Notes under the pieces: generated by a model
Seen by the model: the letters and a program-made list of their open reading frames with translations, nothing else
Told to the model about the DNA's origin: nothing
Database searches by the model: none
Made by a program: the position numbers and the translations under genes
Assembly: GCA_029287515.1 (NCBI GenBank)
Contig: JARFQZ010000134.1
Span: 1-10,474 of the forward strand
Length of the DNA: 10,474 nt
Reading direction: 5' to 3'
Origin: Lysobacterales bacterium
GTDB lineage: Bacteria > Pseudomonadota > Gammaproteobacteria > Xanthomonadales > SZUA-36
Shown here: piece by piece, positions 1 through 7,019 of the stretch
How the letters are laid out: every line of letters starts with the position of its first letter
Numbering within the stretch: position 1 is the stretch's first letter

Positions 1-158
1 CCTGCGATTTCGACCGGCGCCACGCCCTCGGCGGCCAGCCAGGCCGGCAGGGCAATGTGCAGCAGACCCTTGGGAATACCCTGGGCAAAATAGGCCAGCG
101 CGCCAGTGAAATAGCGCGTGCGCGCACTCGTAGACATGAACCAGGCAGGATTGTGCAT
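1..158 (-). CDS. MFS transporter, AmpG-like, N-terminal fragment (runs off the left edge)
   Basis: Only the first 52 codons are inside the window, read leftward from an ATG at 158-156. The protein starts MHNPAWFMSTSARTRYFTGA and continues with a hydrophobic stretch containing YFAQGIPKGLL and LPAWLAAEGV. This pattern is typical of the first membrane helix and first loop of AmpG/PAT-type major facilitator permeases, which import muropeptides or related solutes across the inner membrane. A purine-rich AAGGAAAA ribosome-binding site lies just upstream of the ATG. The gene starts 16 bases after the hemY stop on the same strand, so it is probably the next gene of the same operon. That it is a gene start is well supported. 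The family is judged from a short N-terminus and the substrate cannot be told; another MFS subfamily is possible. Confidence 0.7.
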   Translation of the reverse strand, partial: MHNPAWFMSTSARTRYFTGALAYFAQGIPKGLLHIALPAWLAAEGVAPVEIA

Positions 159-174
159 TATTTTTCCTTTTTTA

Positions 175-1401
175 TTATTGCTTGTCGGGCACTGCCGGAG
201 GCTCCAGCTTGGCGTGTTCCCCGGGCAGGGGCTTGGGTTCCTTGCCCTGGTTCATGCGCAGTGCGTTTCTGAAACAGGCCATGGCCACTTCCATTTCGCC
301 TTTTCGTTCAAGCAGTTGACCCAGCGAATCGAAACCGGCCACGGTGGGCTCGATCTCGAGGCTGCGGATCATATGATGCCTCGCCTTGCCCCACAATTCA
401 TCCCGAGCGCACAGGCGCCCCAGTGTGAGGTGAAGCAGGGAATTCTCAGGGTGAGTTTCGAGCCATTTTTCGCATTGCTTCAGCCGTTTGGCAGTGTCAT
501 TGGCGCCGGGCTCGCCGTAAGGAACCAGCAACAGGGGGTTCCATTCGCGTTTCAGGCTGTTGCGGATCACTTCCTCGGTCAGTTCCGGCATGCCTTCCAG
601 TACCGCCTGGTCGGCATAGGCCCGGATCACGTCCGGTGCTCTCTGAATGGCTTTGGGCAGAGCTTTCCAGCTGGCCTGTAGCGCATCCTTGTCCTTGCAG
701 CGCTTCAGCTCACCGATCGCCGCGATGTGCCTCAGCTCCGTGGCTTCCTGCTCGTCGATAACGCTGGCTTTCTGCATCACCGGCAGCAACTTCAGCAAGG
801 CCTCCCATTCACCGAGTTCGCGGTAGCAGCGTGCCAGCATTTCGAGTACCTGGGAATGTTTACGACGTTTGCTGTGCAAAGCCTCGAGTACTTCTTTCGC
901 CTCGGTGTAATGACCGTTCTGCGTCAGGATTCGCGCCCGTGTCAGGTCAACCAGGAACTTCTGCTTGCGATTACGGGTGTCGGCCTGTTCCAGATACCAC
1001 TCCGCCCGGTCACCGGCATCCTGCCCGTCTGCAGCCTCGGCAGCGGCAAGGTATCGCGCCGTGGTCCGGCCATGTGCGCTGGCTGATTTTTCCAGCGCGC
1101 GTTCGGCGGTGCTCCAGTCGCCCTCCGTCAGCGCCAGCAAACCCTTCTCAAGCTGCGCCAACGAGCGCTGCTCGCGTATTCTGCGCGCCGTTTCCGCCGG
1201 TACCTTGAAGAGGCGTACAAACACCCAGACCAGCAACCAGATGATGAGCACCCCCAGGACCAGGGTCAGCAGGCTGGTCTCGATGGTCCAGCCGCGAAAA
1301 TGCATCTGCACCAGGCCGGGATCGGTTTTGAATACCGGTGCGACCGCCGCTGCCAGCAAGGCCAGCACTAACGCGATCAGCAGAAGAAAAGAGCTTTTCA
1401 T
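175..1401 (-). CDS. hemY: HemY, haem-biosynthesis-associated inner-membrane TPR protein
   Basis: 408 residues, close to the usual HemY length. Two hydrophobic segments are visible at about residues 4-22 and 43-65, separated by a short loop with FKTDPG and the HemY-type motif HFRGWTIETS. After them come helical TPR-like repeats (roughly residues 80-390) rich in A/L/E, for example WSTAERALEKSA, HYTEAKEVLEAL and HLTLGRLCARDELWGKARHH. The topology implied is a membrane anchor with a large TPR domain for protein contacts. HemY proteins are encoded next to hemC/hemD/hemX in many proteobacteria and are thought to help tetrapyrrole synthesis, but have no proven enzymatic step; this HemY is unrelated to the Bacillus protoporphyrinogen oxidase of the same name. 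The start overlaps the hemX stop by four bases (ATGA), and AGGAAG about eight bases upstream of the ATG fits a ribosome-binding site. The chosen start gives a clean signal-anchor sequence. Confidence 0.93.
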   Translation of the reverse strand: MKSSFLLLIALVLALLAAAVAPVFKTDPGLVQMHFRGWTIETSLLTLVLGVLIIWLLVWVFVRLFKVPAETARRIREQRSLAQLEKGLLALTEGDWSTAERALEKSASAHGRTTARYLAAAEAADGQDAGDRAEWYLEQADTRNRKQKFLVDLTRARILTQNGHYTEAKEVLEALHSKRRKHSQVLEMLARCYRELGEWEALLKLLPVMQKASVIDEQEATELRHIAAIGELKRCKDKDALQASWKALPKAIQRAPDVIRAYADQAVLEGMPELTEEVIRNSLKREWNPLLLVPYGEPGANDTAKRLKQCEKWLETHPENSLLHLTLGRLCARDELWGKARHHMIRSLEIEPTVAGFDSLGQLLERKGEMEVAMACFRNALRMNQGKEPKPLPGEHAKLEPPAVPDKQ

Positions 1402-2765
1402 TGCTGTTCTTCCTGCACCTGTTGGGGCGCTGGCGCCGGCCGCGCCTGTCCTGCCCGCAGCATGCGTAACGTGGACCAGGGAGCAGAAATATCCGGAATA
1501 TCGACCCGGATCTGCTGCGCCTTCAGACCTTCCAGGCCCTGAATAACCGCCTGGTAGTCGGCGTCCCCGGTGTCGAACCAGTCAGCCAGGGATCCCTCGA
1601 CCCGGGCCAGTGATTTCCTGAACCCGTCCTCGTCTCTTCGCATCAGCGACAGGTGGGCGATTTCCAGCTGCAGCCAGATTCTCTGGCGAATGTAATCCTT
1701 ATCCTGCAGGCTGATTCGCTGATTCTCGTCATCGGTGCTGCGCCGCACGGTGACCAGCCCGGAAAAAACACCCTTCAGCTTGGCCCACCAGCCTTCGTCT
1801 TGTATCTGCTCCGGCGCTGTGACCGGCGGTTCTTCGCCATGGAAAGGCAACGAAACCACTCGTTCCTGGATGGAATCCAGGTCATTCGCAATCTGCACGT
1901 AGTCGGGTATGTCTATTGCAGCCAGGCTGCGCCGGGCGGCTGCAATGTCCTGCCGCACCGTCAGGTACATCGGGTTATCAAGCGCCGCCAGGTGCATATC
2001 CGCCACTTCCAGCGCATCGTCGGCCGCAACGGGATCGACAAACAGTTTCAGGCGCTCGTTGGCCAGCCGCAGCAGGTAATCCACTTCCGCGAGGTCCAGT
2101 TCGTTCCTGGCATCGAGTTCCTGGGTGGTCAGGCCGGCAAGCGCCGCCTCCGCGGCAGCCAGGCGGCCACGAATCTGGCTGGCCTCAGTCTGCATGGACC
2201 GGGCGAGTTCCAGTTGCTCGTTGATGGCCGTTTCAGCTGTTTGCAGTTTTCTTCGGTCCGCCTCCATACGGCTTTGCAGGGCTGAAAATTCCGCACCGAT
2301 GTCGCCGGCAGCCAGCGAAGAAACTTCGTCGCGAACCTGTTTCAACTTCAGCGCCAATTCACTGTCTGCGTTTTCCAGGCGCGACAATTCAGTGAGAACC
2401 CGCTGTTCCTGCTGATCCACCGCCGACTGATCCTGCCACCACATCCAGCCGGTGCCGGCCAATGCCGCAGCGGCAAAAATAAAGGCCAGAAACGCCAGTG
2501 CGCCCCCTTTTCGGGGTGGCTGGCCGCCATTGTCCGCGGATTTTTTATCCGCAGGCCTGCCTGGTGGGGGCGGAGTTGGCGCAAGCTTGCTTTCGGCGGG
2601 TTTGCTTTCGCTGGGTCTATTCGTCTCGGATTTGCTCGCTTCGGGCCCAGCAGACTCTGCCGGCTTCGGCGGACGCTCCGTTTCAGACTCCGGGGACGAT
2701 TCGGGTGAGTCGTTTTCGTTTTCGGTTGTTTCGGTGTTCACCTGCAAAACCTGCGGATTGTTCAA
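1398..2765 (-). CDS. hemX: HemX, uroporphyrinogen-III C-methyltransferase-like membrane protein
   Basis: 455 residues. Residues 1-86 are a low-complexity acidic and proline-rich cytoplasmic tail (many SES/SKP/ESK repeats, then TPPPPGRP). A single membrane segment follows at about residues 88-109 (GGALAFLAFIFAAAALAGTG). A long Ala/Glu/Leu-rich coiled coil spans roughly 112-220, and then comes the conserved HemX core with LDARNELDLAEVDYLLRLAN, an almost diagnostic stretch, and WLQLEIAHLSLMRRDE. HemX is annotated as a uroporphyrinogen III methylase in some databases, but it lacks the SAM-binding fold and its role is unproven; it is probably a membrane partner of HemC/HemD/HemY. The start codon is TTG (2765-2763), the first possible one after an in-frame stop, with AGGGA only about four bases upstream. 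The next in-frame ATG would fall inside the membrane segment, so TTG is the only sensible start. The stop overlaps hemY by four bases. Confidence 0.92.
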   Translation of the reverse strand: MNNPQVLQVNTETTENENDSPESSPESETERPPKPAESAGPEASKSETNRPSESKPAESKLAPTPPPPGRPADKKSADNGGQPPRKGGALAFLAFIFAAAALAGTGWMWWQDQSAVDQQEQRVLTELSRLENADSELALKLKQVRDEVSSLAAGDIGAEFSALQSRMEADRRKLQTAETAINEQLELARSMQTEASQIRGRLAAAEAALAGLTTQELDARNELDLAEVDYLLRLANERLKLFVDPVAADDALEVADMHLAALDNPMYLTVRQDIAAARRSLAAIDIPDYVQIANDLDSIQERVVSLPFHGEEPPVTAPEQIQDEGWWAKLKGVFSGLVTVRRSTDDENQRISLQDKDYIRQRIWLQLEIAHLSLMRRDEDGFRKSLARVEGSLADWFDTGDADYQAVIQGLEGLKAQQIRVDIPDISAPWSTLRMLRAGQARPAPAPQQVQEEQQ

Positions 2766-2827
2766 TCAATCCCTGATGCTAACCAAAAGCACGGTTCAGT
2801 TCACCCTTTATCGGGCGGCAAGATGCC

Positions 2828-3592
2828 TCAGAGCAATCCTCTGACCGCATTGAGCAAGTCGGTGTTTCCCGGACCGCCGCATAGGTGGATCCGGGCAGGA
2901 CCATAAGCCCTGGCCAACCGCCGTAGCCGCTCCGATATCACCAGCCAGTCGCCCTGGCATAACTGGAACCACGTCGCCGGGGGCAGTCGCTGGGACAGCC
3001 CCTTCATGGCATTGGCGCTGGTCCAGATGGAAAGCACGCCGGACGCGTCTTTCAGTGCGGCCAGCGCTCCCTTGTCGAGGTCCGCAGGTTCGGGCTTGTA
3101 GACCTTGATCAGGCTGGTCTTCCAGCCCTGCCGCACCAGGCCGTCCAGCAGCTTTTTCCTGCCACCGGGTGCTGCAATGATAAAAGCACGACTTGCTTCG
3201 GCGAGCCGGTCGTGCTTTTCCTCGTAGAGAGTTTCGAGCAAGGCCTCGCTGGTGTAACCGGTTTTCGGCATGACAGTAACCCGGATTCCGGCATCGCCCA
3301 GCGCCCTTGCCGTTGCCGGCCCGATGGCGCCCACCCTGGCGTTAAACATCACATGTTGCGGAAGTTGGGATAGCCCGTGAAGCACGGACCTTGGACTGGT
3401 GAACACCACCAGCGAATCGGACCGGGCGTTGTCCAATGCTTCGAATTCCTTTTGCTGCGAAAGCCGGGCGTCCAGCGGGAAATAGTTGAATGCCGGCTGG
3501 ATAACCGCTTCGAGTCCCAGCGGCGCGAGCATCCGGGCCAGTTCTTCGGATTCCTTCCGCGGACGCGATATGAAAACGTGAGTAAAGTCCAT
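2828..3592 (-). CDS. hemD: Uroporphyrinogen-III synthase
   Basis: 254 residues, normal for HemD. It closes the linear tetrapyrrole hydroxymethylbilane with inversion of ring D to give uroporphyrinogen III, the branch point to haem, sirohaem and cobalamin, in the cytosol. HemD is poorly conserved, but the family landmarks are present: VFISRPRKES at residues 6-15, VVFTSPRSVLHGL at 62-74, VGAIGPATARAL at 87-98, GYTSEALLE at 112-120, SIWTSANAMKGL at 188-199, and a C-terminal SERLRRLARAYG followed by GGPGNTDLLNAV. The two-lobed arrangement (residues ~1-35 plus the C-terminus, and ~36-165) fits the known fold. Its ATG shares one base with the hemC stop (TGATG), so translation is probably coupled to hemC. 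A 62-base gap separates it from hemX. Confidence 0.94.
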   Translation of the reverse strand: MDFTHVFISRPRKESEELARMLAPLGLEAVIQPAFNYFPLDARLSQQKEFEALDNARSDSLVVFTSPRSVLHGLSQLPQHVMFNARVGAIGPATARALGDAGIRVTVMPKTGYTSEALLETLYEEKHDRLAEASRAFIIAAPGGRKKLLDGLVRQGWKTSLIKVYKPEPADLDKGALAALKDASGVLSIWTSANAMKGLSQRLPPATWFQLCQGDWLVISERLRRLARAYGPARIHLCGGPGNTDLLNAVRGLL

Positions 3593-4512
3593 CAGCCCAG
3601 AGACGCAATGATTTGGCCTGCGCCCTGGCCCAACAAGTCTTCAGCGACGGCCGCGGCCAGTTGATCCGCTGCGGACGCCGGCCCGGAGTGTTCGCTCTTC
3701 AACAGCCTGCTGCCGTCCGGCATGCCAACCAGGGCACGGATGCCGAGCATTTCATCCTCCAGGTTTGCAAACACCGCGAGAGGGACCTGGCAACTGCCCT
3801 GCAAGGCAGTTGCAACGGCGCGCTCCACCCGGGTCCGTAACACGGCATCGGCGTCCTTCAGCGGCTCGATCAACCGTATGACATCGGCATCATCCGTCCG
3901 GCACTGGATGCCGATGGTGCCCTGGGTAGCCGCGGGCAGCCATTCGGGCACGGCCAGGATTTCCGTGATCAGGTGATCCAGCCCCAGCCTTTCCAGCCCG
4001 GCGCAGGCCAGGATGATGGCATCGTACTGCCCTTCCTGCAGTTTCCGTATCCGTGTATTCACGTTGCCCCGCAGGTCACGCACCACCAGGTCGGGCCGTG
4101 CCGCCCGTAACTGGCACTGCCTGCGCAGACTGCTGGTCCCGACACAGGCCGCAGCCGGCAATTCCGAAAATTTCTGCCCCTCACGGCTGAGCAGGGCGTC
4201 GTAAGGGTTGGCACGGCTCAACATCACGTCCACAACCAGGCCCGGAACCTGCTCCACGGGCACGTCCTTCATCGAGTGAACGGCGATGTCGGCTTCCTCA
4301 TTTAGCAGCGCCTTTTCCAGCTCTTTCAGGAACAGGCCTTTGCCCCCTATCTGCGCCAGCGGTTTATCCAGGATGATGTCGCCCTTCGTGACCATGGGCA
4401 GCAGTTCAACGGTTTTTTCCGGGTACAACTCGCGCAGCAAGCCGGCAACATGGTTTGCCTGCCAAAGGGCGAGTTCGCTTTTTCGGGTGGCAATTATTAT
4501 TTTATCTTTCAT
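3592..4512 (-). CDS. hemC: Porphobilinogen deaminase (hydroxymethylbilane synthase)
   Basis: 306 residues, close to the E. coli enzyme. It polymerises four porphobilinogen units into hydroxymethylbilane in the cytosol, using a covalently bound dipyrromethane cofactor. The N-terminus IATRKSELALWQAN, LAQIGGKGLFLKELE, HSMKDVP (with the catalytic Asp at residue 83), GTSSLRRQCQL and DLRGNVNTRIRKL are all hallmark motifs. The cofactor-attachment Cys is residue 241 in LQGSCQVPLA. One oddity: the normally strongly conserved GQGAxGIECR-like stretch reads TQGTIGIQCR at residues 197-205 and around. The ATG overlaps the algR stop by four bases (ATGA), with only a weak ribosome-binding site, which suggests translational coupling to the response-regulator gene; hemD follows with a one-base overlap. 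Confidence 0.97.
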   Translation of the reverse strand: MKDKIIIATRKSELALWQANHVAGLLRELYPEKTVELLPMVTKGDIILDKPLAQIGGKGLFLKELEKALLNEEADIAVHSMKDVPVEQVPGLVVDVMLSRANPYDALLSREGQKFSELPAAACVGTSSLRRQCQLRAARPDLVVRDLRGNVNTRIRKLQEGQYDAIILACAGLERLGLDHLITEILAVPEWLPAATQGTIGIQCRTDDADVIRLIEPLKDADAVLRTRVERAVATALQGSCQVPLAVFANLEDEMLGIRALVGMPDGSRLLKSEHSGPASAADQLAAAVAEDLLGQGAGQIIASLG

Positions 4513-5225
4513 GAAAGTTCGCTCAACAATTTTCTAAGGGCGGATATGTTCCTCCTGCTGACCTCGGGTTTTCGATCGGTGCCGCTGAGCAGCACGTAAG
4601 TATGGCCCTCGGTGCTGCGTTCCAGGCCGCGCAGGTGTTTTCTCGAGACCAGTGCATTTCGGTGCACGCGGAAAAACAAGCCGGGATATTTCTGCTCCAG
4701 TTCAGTCAGTGACTCATCGATGACCGTGCTGCCCTTCTCATGCGTCACAGTGGTGTATTTATCTTCCGAGACCAGGCAGATCACCCGGTGAACCGGGGTC
4801 AGCACTACCTTTCCGCCCACGGTGGAACGCACGTACTGATCTTCTTCAGTTCCCTGTTCACTGCCCACGTACTTCCGGGCCTTTTCAATGGCGGTTTCAA
4901 GCCGCTCTATGCGAACCGGCTTGACCACGTAGTCCAACGCTTCGACTTCGAATGCATTGAGCGCCTGGTCCTGGTAGGCCGTGCAGAAAATGATGACCGG
5001 TGACGCTCCGCCCTCCTGCAGCACACGCGCCAGCGACATCCCGTCCATGCCGGGCATGGATATGTCCAGCAAAAGCACGTCAGGGCTCAGTTCCCTGATG
5101 CACTCCAGGGCCTCATTGCTGCTGGCGGCCTCACCGACCACTTCACACTTTGGCAAATTGCGCAGCAAGCGACGCAAGCGGTCGCGGGCAGGCTGTTCGT
5201 CGTCAATGATCAGAATGTTCAACAT
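4509..5225 (-). CDS. algR: LytTR-family response regulator, AlgR-like
   Basis: 238 residues in two domains. Residues 1-120 are a receiver: acidic pocket DDE at 8-10, phospho-acceptor Asp54 in LLLDISMPGMDG, Thr82 in FCTAYQDQA and Lys102 in DYVVKP. Residues ~131-238 are a LytTR DNA-binding domain, with ICLVSEDKYTTV, FFRVHRNALVSRKHL and a C-terminal EVSRRNISALRKLL. Asp54, IIFCTA and VKPVR line up with Pseudomonas aeruginosa AlgR, which controls alginate synthesis, type IV pilus-associated genes and virulence. In this organism the targets are unknown, so the AlgR name is given by similarity and by its position directly upstream of hemC, as in Pseudomonas. Its start lies inside the 3' end of the sensor kinase gene (23-base overlap) and its stop overlaps hemC by four bases, so the pair and the haem genes are probably co-transcribed. 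Confidence 0.93.
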   Translation of the reverse strand: MLNILIIDDEQPARDRLRRLLRNLPKCEVVGEAASSNEALECIRELSPDVLLLDISMPGMDGMSLARVLQEGGASPVIIFCTAYQDQALNAFEVEALDYVVKPVRIERLETAIEKARKYVGSEQGTEEDQYVRSTVGGKVVLTPVHRVICLVSEDKYTTVTHEKGSTVIDESLTELEQKYPGLFFRVHRNALVSRKHLRGLERSTEGHTYVLLSGTDRKPEVSRRNISALRKLLSELS

Positions 5226-6261
5226 AAGGCAAACTCAACACGGCATAGAATTGTTCGTCGTCCTGGCTGGTCAAAAGGCTGGCCCTTGAGCCGAAAGCCA
5301 GGGAAAGTCGTTCACGGATATTACCGATGGCCATTCCGTGGCCACTGGTGTCGGTTCCTTCCGGAGCCAATGGATTCCCGATGGTGATGACAACCTGGTC
5401 GCCTTCAGACCGTCCGTAGACGGCGATCTTACCTCCCTCCTGAAGCGCCTGGACACCATGGGCAACGGCATTCTCCAGTAATGGCTGAAGCGTCAACGGC
5501 AGCACCGCTGCTCCGGATGGTAATTCATCGACCCGCCAGTCGATTTCAAGCCGTTTGCCCAGCCGGCGGCTTTCCATGTCCAGGTACTGGCGGGCCAGTT
5601 TCAGCTCATTGGAAAGAGAAATCAGCTGATCCGCCCGCCTCATGCTACCCCTGAAAATATCGGCAAGGTCGAGAGTCGCTGCTTCGGCGCCGTCCGGGTC
5701 ATCGGGAATCAGGCTGGCGATTGTATTGAGGCTGTTGAACAGAAAATGCGGGCGGATGCGGGCCTGCAATGCCTGGACCCTGGCCTCGGACTGGGCGATG
5801 AGCTCGGACCGCCAGCGCGCCCTGATTTCCAGGTACCGGAAAAATACGATCGCCACCAGGCCGACCGCAAAAGTACTTTTCAGTACGAATTTTAACGCAT
5901 TGCCGCCCACCTGGGCCGGCATGTAAAGCGCCGCCACCTGCCAGGCAGCGTAACTGAATGCAGCCGCCAGCAGCAGGGCGATCAGCCAGCTGGCAACCCA
6001 CGCGCCGCGTGGTGAATACCTGCCGGTCCAGCCGCTCATGACGCACAGGCCCGCAGCGCAGAACAGCGCCATCCATTGGGCATACAGGCTCGCGATGGCA
6101 AGCCACTGCCAGCTAAGCAACGCGCCGCGGCCCAGGCCCACCAATACGATTGACACTTCCGTGATGACCATCACAGCAACCAGCAATCGCCAGTTACAAA
6201 ACGAAGGGGGGTACACGCCCACTGCCTGATCCTGCAAATCCATTTCCAGGGATGGCGCCAT
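5203..6261 (-). CDS. algZ: AlgZ/FimS-type sensor histidine kinase (His_kinase family with HATPase domain)
   Basis: 352 residues from the ATG at 6261-6259. Four hydrophobic segments are seen at about residues 25-45, 53-77, 88-112 and 124-141, with no obvious periplasmic or PAS sensor domain. Then follows the LytS/YehU-type kinase core: ALQARIRPHFLFNSLNTIASL, with the likely phospho-accepting His at residue 172, the N-box LQPLLENAVAHGV (Asn264) and a G-box TSGHGMAIGNIRERL (306-320). This is the cognate partner of the overlapping LytTR regulator. The reading frame is open back to 6519, but that extension lies inside the esterase gene in another frame and has no membrane-protein character, so I reject it. 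At 6261 the start follows the esterase stop by four bases with TGGA about eight bases upstream. A start at 6243 (MDLQDQ) is the alternative. The signal sensed is unknown. Confidence 0.9.
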   Translation of the reverse strand: MAPSLEMDLQDQAVGVYPPSFCNWRLLVAVMVITEVSIVLVGLGRGALLSWQWLAIASLYAQWMALFCAAGLCVMSGWTGRYSPRGAWVASWLIALLLAAAFSYAAWQVAALYMPAQVGGNALKFVLKSTFAVGLVAIVFFRYLEIRARWRSELIAQSEARVQALQARIRPHFLFNSLNTIASLIPDDPDGAEAATLDLADIFRGSMRRADQLISLSNELKLARQYLDMESRRLGKRLEIDWRVDELPSGAAVLPLTLQPLLENAVAHGVQALQEGGKIAVYGRSEGDQVVITIGNPLAPEGTDTSGHGMAIGNIRERLSLAFGSRASLLTSQDDEQFYAVLSLPYVEHSDH

Positions 6262-6265
6262 CGGC

Positions 6266-6958
6266 TCAGTCCAGCGTGGTCCGCAACCAGCCGGAGAGAT
6301 CCGCAATCTCCTCCGGGCAAACCGCGTGCAGCATCGGGTAACTGTGCCACTCCACCGGGTGGCCCAGGTTGCGCATCCGTTCGGCCAGTTGTTCCCCGAG
6401 CATGAACGGTACCATGGGATCGGATCTGCCATGACCCACAAATAACGGCAGGTCCTTATTGGCCTCGTGCCGGTCGTTTTCCAGGCGGTGATCCAGCAGC
6501 ATGTAAGTAGACAGTGCAATCAGCCCCGCCAGTTTTTCCGGGTAGCGAACCGCAAGCTGCAGCGCTATCGCTCCACCCTGGGAGAACCCGGCAACGACAA
6601 TCTGGTCCGAATCGATTCCGCGCTCACGTTCCCGCCTCACCAGGGCAGCGGTGTCATTCACGCTGTCTGCAATGCCCTTCTGGTCCTGGTCCCGATTGCC
6701 CGTCAGGCTTACGATGTCATACCAGGCCCGCATGGCCATGCCATTATTCAGTGTAACGGGCCGTACCGGTGCGTGCGGAAAAATGAAGCGGATATCCGGT
6801 GCGCCGGGCCACATGAGCTGCGGAACGACCGGCTCGAAGTCATGGCCGTCGGCGCCCAGCCCATGCAGCCAGATAACGGCCGCGGATGGATTGGGGCCGG
6901 TGGAAATCTCCACGGCGTCGGGCCCGGTTCCGGCCTCGCGGCCACCCTGGGAACCCAT
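6266..6958 (-). CDS. Alpha/beta hydrolase, carboxylesterase / acyl-protein thioesterase-like (Abhydrolase_2)
   Basis: 230 residues from the ATG at 6958-6956. Family landmarks are VIWLHGLGADGHDF (oxyanion-hole region), FPHAPVRPVT, MRAWYDI, the nucleophile elbow VVAGFSQGGAIAL (Ser126), GRSDPMVPF (Asp180) and SYPMLHAVCPEEI (His211). This gives a full Ser-Asp-His triad in the order expected for bacterial carboxylesterase EstB and the thioesterase YpfH/APT1 family. It should be a cytosolic hydrolase of short-chain or thio-esters; the physiological substrate cannot be deduced. The frame is open to 7135, but the upstream part runs through the divergent promoter and lptM. ATG 6979 would add MNTQDSA. 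I prefer 6958 because AGGA sits seven bases before it, while 6979 has no clear ribosome-binding site. It is the first gene of the leftward train and ends four bases before algZ. Confidence 0.9.
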   Translation of the reverse strand: MGSQGGREAGTGPDAVEISTGPNPSAAVIWLHGLGADGHDFEPVVPQLMWPGAPDIRFIFPHAPVRPVTLNNGMAMRAWYDIVSLTGNRDQDQKGIADSVNDTAALVRRERERGIDSDQIVVAGFSQGGAIALQLAVRYPEKLAGLIALSTYMLLDHRLENDRHEANKDLPLFVGHGRSDPMVPFMLGEQLAERMRNLGHPVEWHSYPMLHAVCPEEIADLSGWLRTTLD

Positions 6959-6960
6959 GG

Positions 6961-6989
6961 CTGAATCCTGAGTATTCATGGCGTATAGT
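6961..6989 (+). promoter_or_regulatory. Candidate sigma70-type promoter for the lptM operon
   Basis: TATAGT at 6984-6989 matches five of six bases of the -10 consensus. CTGAAT at 6961-6966, 17 bases upstream, keeps the TGA core of a -35 box (three of six). Transcription would begin near 6996, about 24 bases before the lptM start. This lies inside the short stretch between two divergent genes, where a promoter is expected. It is a pattern match only; no start-site data are available. Confidence 0.4.
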
Positions 6990-7015
6990 GTATCAGCCCT
7001 TGAAGCATTCAACCT
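6987..7015 (-). promoter_or_regulatory. Weak candidate -10 region for the esterase-algZR-hem train
   Basis: On the minus strand TACACT (6992-6987) resembles a -10 box and would give a leader of about 20 bases before the esterase ATG at 6958. No good -35 sits at the standard distance: TTGAAT is only 14 bases upstream, and at 17 bases the sequence is AGGTTG. The element overlaps the forward TATAGT box on the other strand, so the two promoters would compete. The position is sensible but the sequence support is low. Confidence 0.2.
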
Positions 7016-7019
7016 GCCA

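Noticed and set aside
118..681. 187-codon open frame on the plus strand opposite hemY and the MFS gene start
   Set aside because: It is a shadow of hemY, which has a full-length family match and a good start; no ribosome-binding site or domain is visible.
1653..2285. 210-codon open frame on the plus strand opposite hemX
   Set aside because: It is an antisense shadow of a recognised hemX core, rich in Gln/His/Arg as expected from reversed codons.
2766..2827. Possible promoter or attenuator in the 62-base hemD-hemX gap
   Set aside because: Only a four-pair AACC/GGTT stem and no convincing -35/-10 pair could be found.
6262..6519. N-terminal extension of the sensor kinase frame (about 86 residues, Trp/Arg/Cys-rich)
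   Set aside because: It lies wholly within the esterase gene on the same strand in another frame, lacks family similarity, and a sensible start exists at 6261 just after the esterase stop.
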